This document shows positions 40,682 to 45,248 of a DNA stretch of 45,248 nt, in pieces. Every line of letters begins with the position of its first letter. The first letter of the stretch is position 1. The notes below the pieces were generated by a model that made no database searches, was not told the DNA's origin, and was given only the letters and a program-made list of their open reading frames with translations. This stretch comes from Lachnospiraceae bacterium (lineage in GTDB: Bacteria > Bacillota_A > Clostridia > Lachnospirales > Lachnospiraceae): assembly GCA_009774465.1 (NCBI GenBank), contig VSNT01000012.1:1-45248 (forward strand), read 5' to 3'. The translations under genes and the position numbers were made by a program.

Positions 40682-41110
40682 TTATGAAAGTGCAAAAGTC
40701 AGCTCCGCCTGCACTACTGTTTTTCCTTCTACCCTTGCAGTTGCTCTGCCTATGCCGATGGCGCCTTTGGTTTTAATTATTTCTGTTTCCAGAAATAAAA
40801 CATCCCCGGGAACCACCTTTTTCTTAAACTTTGCCCCGTTTATGGCCGCAAAGTAAGCTGTCTTTCCTTTATTTTCTTCCAGACTTAAAATCGCCACCGC
40901 CCCGGTCTGGGCAAGCGCTTCTATAATAAGCACACCGGGCATCACCGGCTCTTTTGGAAAATGCCCCTGAAAAAAGGGTTCGTTACAGGACACACATTTC
41001 TTCGCCACTGCCTTAACCCCCGGCGTCAGCTCCTCCACGGTATCCAGCAGCATAAAGGGCTGCCTGTGTGGTATGATTTCCATAATTTCCTTCGCTGATA
41101 ATAATGACAT
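40682..41110 (-). CDS. fabZ: 3-hydroxyacyl-ACP dehydratase
   Basis: 142 residues. Hot-dog fold with catalytic His in FFQGHFPKEPVMPGV and Glu in LIIEALAQTG; N-terminal IMEIIPHRQPFMLLD is the FabZ signature. Start 41110 follows GGAGGTTAAA; the fabF stop lies within that ribosome site. FabZ dehydrates 3-hydroxyacyl-ACP in elongation. Confidence 0.95.
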   Translation of the reverse strand: MSLLSAKEIMEIIPHRQPFMLLDTVEELTPGVKAVAKKCVSCNEPFFQGHFPKEPVMPGVLIIEALAQTGAVAILSLEENKGKTAYFAAINGAKFKKKVVPGDVLFLETEIIKTKGAIGIGRATARVEGKTVVQAELTFALS

Positions 41111-41111
41111 T

Positions 41112-42347
41112 TTAACCTCCATATTTTCCAATCAAAATGCTTGCATTATGCCCGCCAAATCCCAGAGAATTGCTCAGTGCATAGGGAATTTCCTCCTCAT
41201 ACGCCTCCTTACAGTAATCCAGATCCATCTCCTCATCCGGCGTCTCATACCCTACTGTTTTATGAATAAAACTGTTTTCCATTTCCTTTACACAGGTAAT
41301 AAATTCCACTGCCCCTGCCGCTCCCAAAAGATGGCCAATCATGGATTTGGTAGAATTAATATGTATCTTACGGGCATGTTCCCCAAAGGCTGCCTTAATT
41401 GCCCTTGTCTCAAAAAGATCATTGTGATGGGTGGCAGTTCCATGTGCATTGATATAAGTAATATCCTCCGGCGAAATGCCACCATCTGCTATGGCGGCCA
41501 GCATTGCCCTTGCCGCCCCCATACCATCTTCTGCCGGAGAAGTAATATGGTAGGCATCACTGGTACAGCCATAGCCAAGCACTTCTGCGTAAATGTGAGC
41601 TCCTCTCTTTCTGGCATGTTCCAGTTCTTCCAAAATAACAACACCTGCTCCTTCTCCCATTACAAAGCCGCTCCTGTTTTTGTCAAAAGGAAGAGAACAT
41701 TTGTCCGGATCATCCACACTTGTAAGTGCGGTCAGCGCGCAAAACCCTGCCACACCCAAAGGGGTAATAGCGCCTTCCGCTCCCCCTGCCGCCATCACAT
41801 CTGCCTCTCCATAGGAAATACTGCGGAATGCTTCCCCAATGGAATGGGTTCCTGTGGCACAGGCTGTAACCACATTAATGCTTTTTCCTTTCAGTCCAAA
41901 CTGAATTGACACATTTCCTGCCGCCATATTGGAAATCATTAAAGGTACCATAAGAGGACTGATTTTAGATGCCCCTCTGCTTATCAGTCTGTCATATTCT
42001 CTTTCCATTGCCTGAAGGCTTCCAATCCCTGATCCCACCGCACAGCCTACCCGATAGGGATCTTCCTTTTCCATATCAATACCCGCATCCAAAAATGCTT
42101 CTCTGGCAGCCGCCACCCCATACTGGCTGAAAAGCTCCATACGCTTTGCTGCTTTAAAATCCATATATTCTCTGGCCTCAAAGCCCTTTACTTCAGCGGC
42201 AACATGGCACTTATATCCGGTACTGTCAAATTTTGTAATCGGTCCAAATCCGTGCCTGCCTTCCTTTACCTGCTGGAAAAAATCCTTTACATTAAGTCCT
42301 GTGGGAGTAATTGCTCCCATTCCGGTTACTACTACACGTCTGCTCAT
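41112..42347 (-). CDS. fabF: 3-oxoacyl-ACP synthase II
   Basis: 411 residues. Catalytic Cys163 in VTACATGTHS, His in NAHGTATHHND and His in SMIGHLLGAAGA. KAS II elongates acyl-ACP with malonyl-ACP. The ribosome site is weak (AAAGTGAAA) compared with neighbours. In related operons accB follows fabF; here fabZ follows directly, one base after the stop codon. Confidence 0.95.
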   Translation of the reverse strand: MSRRVVVTGMGAITPTGLNVKDFFQQVKEGRHGFGPITKFDSTGYKCHVAAEVKGFEAREYMDFKAAKRMELFSQYGVAAAREAFLDAGIDMEKEDPYRVGCAVGSGIGSLQAMEREYDRLISRGASKISPLMVPLMISNMAAGNVSIQFGLKGKSINVVTACATGTHSIGEAFRSISYGEADVMAAGGAEGAITPLGVAGFCALTALTSVDDPDKCSLPFDKNRSGFVMGEGAGVVILEELEHARKRGAHIYAEVLGYGCTSDAYHITSPAEDGMGAARAMLAAIADGGISPEDITYINAHGTATHHNDLFETRAIKAAFGEHARKIHINSTKSMIGHLLGAAGAVEFITCVKEMENSFIHKTVGYETPDEEMDLDYCKEAYEEEIPYALSNSLGFGGHNASILIGKYGG

Positions 42348-42375
42348 TTTTTATTTCACTTTCCTCCAAATTCTG

Positions 42376-43116
42376 CTATACTGCCATTCCCCCGTCAACG
42401 GAGATTACCTGACCGGTAATATAATCTGCTGCCTCTGATGCTAAAAAAACAACTACCTTAGCCACTTCCCCTGCGGTTCCCGCTCTCTTTAAAAGAGTCT
42501 GCTCCTTTAAACTTTCCTTTACCGCTTCTGAAAGATCTTTTGTCATTTCAGTTTCAATCAATCCGGGGGCCACTGCATTGACCGTAATTCCTCTGCTTCC
42601 CAATTCTCTTGCCGCACTTTTGGTAAGTCCAATAATGCCTGCCTTGGAAGCGCAGTAATTTGCCTGCCCGGGATTTCCCATTACACCCGCAACAGAAGAA
42701 ATATTAATCACCTTTCCGCTTCTTTGCTTTAGCAGTTGTCTTGACAAATGGCGTATGGTATTAAAGCTTCCCTTAAGATTCACATCAATTACCCTGTCAA
42801 AATCCTGCTCACTCATTTTCATCAACAGATTGTCTTTCGTGATGCCTGCATTATTTACCAGAATATCAATACGCCCATACTTTTTTATCAACTCGCCTAT
42901 CATTTCCCCGCAGGCAGCAAAATCCGCCACATTACATCCATAGGAAACCGCATCTTTCCCTGATTTTTTAATTTCTTCCACAGTCTCTTCGGCCTTTTCC
43001 TTCGAGCCATTGTAATTGACCACCACGAAAGCGCCTTCTTTTGCAAGGCTAATTGCAATTTCCCTTCCAATCCCTCTTCCTGCACCGGTTACCAACGCAA
43101 CTTTTCCCTCAAGCAT
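42376..43116 (-). CDS. fabG: 3-oxoacyl-ACP reductase
   Basis: 246 residues of a classical SDR: cofactor loop VTGAGRGIG, NNAG, catalytic Ser in ISSVAGVMG and Tyr/Lys in NYCASK; C-terminal ITGQVISVDGGMAV. Reduces 3-oxoacyl-ACP with NADPH. Start 43116 follows GGAGG with 9-base spacing; it overlaps the fabD end by 8 bases, and an in-frame start at 43164 would overlap far more. Confidence 0.95.
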   Translation of the reverse strand: MLEGKVALVTGAGRGIGREIAISLAKEGAFVVVNYNGSKEKAEETVEEIKKSGKDAVSYGCNVADFAACGEMIGELIKKYGRIDILVNNAGITKDNLLMKMSEQDFDRVIDVNLKGSFNTIRHLSRQLLKQRSGKVINISSVAGVMGNPGQANYCASKAGIIGLTKSAARELGSRGITVNAVAPGLIETEMTKDLSEAVKESLKEQTLLKRAGTAGEVAKVVVFLASEAADYITGQVISVDGGMAV

Positions 43117-44035
43117 TTGCAAGTACCTCCAGACATTTTGCAAGATCTTCATATTTGTCAACATTAAGAACCTGAACTTCTTTATTTATCTTTTTTACAA
43201 AGCTGCCAAGCGTCCTTCCCGGGCCGATTTCCACAAAGGTGTCAACTCCATCTGCCAGCATTTTCTCCACCGACTGCTGCCACTTGACCGGAGAGGAAAC
43301 CTGTTTTTCCAGCAGTTCTCTCACAGGCCCCGGCTTAGTCACATAATCTGCTGTCAAATTTGCTATGTATGGAATAGCAAATTCATTGATCTGCACCTTT
43401 TCCAGATCTTTCTTAAGCCTTTCTCCTGCTCCCGTCAGCATGGGTGAGTGAAAAGGGCCGCTGACGTTCAAAGGAATCACACGCTTTGCCCCTTTTTCCT
43501 TTAAGGTTTCTCCTGCTTCTTTTACAGCATCTGCTTCTCCGGTAATCACAATCTGCCCCGGACAGTTGTAGTTTGCAATGGAAACAATTCCCGGCATGCT
43601 TTTGCATACTTCTTCTATCACTTCACCGGGAAGCCCCATTACCGCTGCCATTGCACCGCCTTTCGGCACCGCTTCCTGCATGTAAATGCCTCTTCTTCTG
43701 ACAATTGCAAAGGCTTCCTGCGCCCGCATGGCGCCGCATGCCACAATTGCTCCATATTCTCCCAGACTTAAGCCTGCTGCCACATCCGGATGAATCCCTT
43801 TTTCTTCCAGTACCTTTAAAATTGCCACTTCCACCGTCAGCATGGCAATCTGTGTATATTCTGTAATGGAAAGTTTATCATTTTCCGTAAAGCAGATAGC
43901 CGGAAGGTCCAGCCCTGTTATGCTGCCTGCCATATCAAAAATTTCTCCGGCAGTTTTCTCTTTTTCATAAAAATCCTTTCCCATTCCTATGTACTGTGCT
44001 CCCTGTCCCGGGAACATAAATGCTGTCTTACCCAT
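43109..44035 (-). CDS. fabD: Malonyl-CoA:ACP transacylase
   Basis: 308 residues. N-terminal TAFMFPGQGAQYIGMG, nucleophile Ser90 in GLSLGEYGA and His in GPFHSPM. Loads malonyl groups onto ACP. Start 44035 follows AAAGGTGA at good spacing; a GTG at 44044 in frame lies within that site. 15 bases after fabK. Confidence 0.95.
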   Translation of the reverse strand: MGKTAFMFPGQGAQYIGMGKDFYEKEKTAGEIFDMAGSITGLDLPAICFTENDKLSITEYTQIAMLTVEVAILKVLEEKGIHPDVAAGLSLGEYGAIVACGAMRAQEAFAIVRRRGIYMQEAVPKGGAMAAVMGLPGEVIEEVCKSMPGIVSIANYNCPGQIVITGEADAVKEAGETLKEKGAKRVIPLNVSGPFHSPMLTGAGERLKKDLEKVQINEFAIPYIANLTADYVTKPGPVRELLEKQVSSPVKWQQSVEKMLADGVDTFVEIGPGRTLGSFVKKINKEVQVLNVDKYEDLAKCLEVLANA

Positions 44036-44050
44036 ATATTTCACCTTTCT

Positions 44051-44980
44051 CTATCCCTTTTTCCCTAAAAGAGACTCCGCTTCCTGCATAATTTCCTGAA
44101 TCATTTCCCTGCAGGTCTGTTCTCTTTTTACCATCCCTGCAATCTGTCCTGCCATCAGGGTTCCGTTTACCACATCCCCGTCCATTACAGCCCTGCGCAG
44201 GGAGCCAAGGGTTAAGTGCTCTAACTCATCAAGCCCAGCCCCTTCCTTTTCCAGGCGAAGATATTTTCTGCTCATCTGATTCCGTATCTGACGGACCGGA
44301 TGACCTGTACTTCTCCCGGTCACCTCCGAATCAATATCCTTTGCTTTTATAATCTTTTCTTTATAATTCTTATGTACAATAGATTCTTCCGCCACTACAA
44401 ATCTGGTTCCCATCTGCACTGCTTCCGCCCCCAGCATAAAAGCTGCGGCAAAGCCTCTGCCATCCCCTATGCCGCCTGCCGCAATTACCGGAATCTGTAC
44501 TGCATCCGCCACCTGTGGAACCAGACACATGGTAGTTGAAGAACCGATATGCCCTCCCGACTCGCATCCTTCCGCCACCACTGCATCCACGCCGCATCTT
44601 TCCATCATTTTTGCCATAGCCACACTGGCAACCACAGGTATGACTTTTACACCTGCTTCCTTAAAATCCCTTATAAATTTTGCCGGGTTTCCGGCACCGG
44701 TGGTTACCACCTTGACGCCTTCTTCCAAAACCACCCTTGCAACCTCCGGTGCATTGGGATTCATCAGCATTATATTGACGCCTATGGGCTTATCCGTCAT
44801 TTTTTTTGCCTTCCTGATTTCTTCCCTTACCACCTCGGCCGGTGCACTGGCTGCCCCGATAATACCAAGGCCGCCTGCTTTAGAAACTGCAGCCGCAAGA
44901 TGATGTTCCGCCACCCATGCCATACCACCCTGTATGATGGGATACTCAATTCCCAAAAGTTCAGTTATTCTGGTCTTCAT
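44051..44980 (-). CDS. fabK: Enoyl-ACP reductase II (FMN-dependent)
   Basis: 309 residues of the nitronate-monooxygenase-like TIM barrel: IEYPIIQGGMAWVA, catalytic His in GCESGGHIGS, FMN-binding IAAGGIGDGRG and GAEAVQMGTRF. FabK replaces FabI in many Firmicutes and makes them less sensitive to triclosan. It begins 3 bases after the acpP stop. Other nitronate monooxygenases look similar; operon context decides. Confidence 0.93.
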   Translation of the reverse strand: MKTRITELLGIEYPIIQGGMAWVAEHHLAAAVSKAGGLGIIGAASAPAEVVREEIRKAKKMTDKPIGVNIMLMNPNAPEVARVVLEEGVKVVTTGAGNPAKFIRDFKEAGVKVIPVVASVAMAKMMERCGVDAVVAEGCESGGHIGSSTTMCLVPQVADAVQIPVIAAGGIGDGRGFAAAFMLGAEAVQMGTRFVVAEESIVHKNYKEKIIKAKDIDSEVTGRSTGHPVRQIRNQMSRKYLRLEKEGAGLDELEHLTLGSLRRAVMDGDVVNGTLMAGQIAGMVKREQTCREMIQEIMQEAESLLGKKG

Positions 44981-44983
44981 TAT

Positions 44984-45217
44984 TCAGCCTTCTGCTCCTT
45001 TATCTTTTAAATACTCCACCACTTCGCCTACCGTGGTAAGCCTTTCAAGTTCCTCAGAAGGAATTTCCACATCATATTCTTCCTCTAATGCCATCACAAG
45101 CTCAAACAAATCCAGCGAATCCACATCAAGATCATCCTTAAATGAGGTTTCCATCTTAATTTCCGCATTTTCCATATTCAACTGTTCTTTAATGATTTCC
45201 ACAACTCTTTCAAACAT
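44984..45217 (-). CDS. acpP: Acyl carrier protein
   Basis: 77 residues, strongly acidic, with the phosphopantetheine attachment Ser34 in DLDVDSLDLFELVM. Carries growing acyl chains. AAGGAG lies about 7 bases before the ATG. It is the first gene of the operon within the window; the promoter and any FabT site lie beyond the right edge. Confidence 0.96.
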   Translation of the reverse strand: MFERVVEIIKEQLNMENAEIKMETSFKDDLDVDSLDLFELVMALEEEYDVEIPSEELERLTTVGEVVEYLKDKGAEG

Positions 45218-45248
45218 ATCTTTCTCCTTCTTTTTCTCCTTCTTTTTC
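45218..45248 (-). promoter_or_regulatory. Duplicated ribosome-binding site before acpP
   Basis: On the minus strand the purine tract contains GAAAAAGAAGGAG twice in tandem. Only the copy nearer the ATG is at functional distance. Confidence 0.55.

Noticed and set aside
41073..41909. Long rightward frame (278 codons) opposite fabF
   Set aside because: Antisense to an intact fabF with all catalytic residues; composition is that of a shadow frame.
43117..43164. Longer N-terminus for FabG
   Set aside because: It would lie inside the fabD coding end and lacks a ribosome site; ATG 43116 gives the normal FabG start.

Overview
The window reads as chromosome of a low-GC Gram-positive anaerobe, most likely a Lachnospiraceae (Clostridia) species. 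Reasons: strong AAGGAGG-type ribosome sites, Firmicutes promoters (TTGACA/TATAAT, often with extended -10), a type II fatty-acid operon with FabK and a FabT-like MarR regulator, a tRNA without encoded CCA, and many gut-Clostridia hypothetical families. Identities are read from the sequence alone; no database search was run.

Layout. (1) 1-10849: an exopolysaccharide locus. A leftward operon runs GT4, GT8, GT2, a membrane-anchored DUF2194/PelA-like protein, PelF, PelG and a PelD-like fusion (SDR domain + membrane helices + GAF) cut by the window edge. A divergent Wzx-type flippase lies to its right. (2) 10852-16816: a DUF885 metallopeptidase, a DUF4143 ATPase, a TetR-flavodoxin operon with two near-identical operators, a methyltransferase and an SdpI-family membrane protein. 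(3) 16960-17112: the 5' end of a truncated group IIC intron directly behind an intrinsic terminator. (4) 17178-18809: a leftward trio of monooxygenase-like, DUF3788 and HAD-phosphatase genes.

(5) 18950-22461 is the most unusual part. Four small accessory units (VOC protein; GNAT; PBECR3-like nuclease-fold protein; ART-like protein with a DinJ-YafQ toxin-antitoxin pair) each begin with a related 22-bp promoter block. The array is punctuated by copies of the 3' end of tRNA-Leu and ends at the intact tRNA-Leu(AAG). No integrase is visible. One unit carries a 99-nt element that can fold into a cloverleaf. It looks like a tRNA-anchored cassette array.

(6) 22522-26031: a metal-homeostasis operon (His-rich CobW GTPase, CobW-DUF1980 fusion, CmpB-type membrane protein) and an ArsC/Spx-family protein. 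(7) 26250-33737: a co-directional run dense in base-excision repair genes (Nei/Fpg-like, OGG, endonuclease IV) with a WYL regulator, a zinc-ribbon protein, a MATE exporter and a GH42 beta-galactosidase. (8) 33912-35647: a ferritin-like protein, Cys-rich and small conserved proteins, and a secreted His/Cys-rich peptide.

(9) 35707-45217: the fatty-acid synthesis operon acpP-fabK-fabD-fabG-fabF-fabZ-accDA-fabH-fabT, followed by a MutS-like ATPase. accD and accA are fused into one gene, and accB and accC are absent from their usual places.
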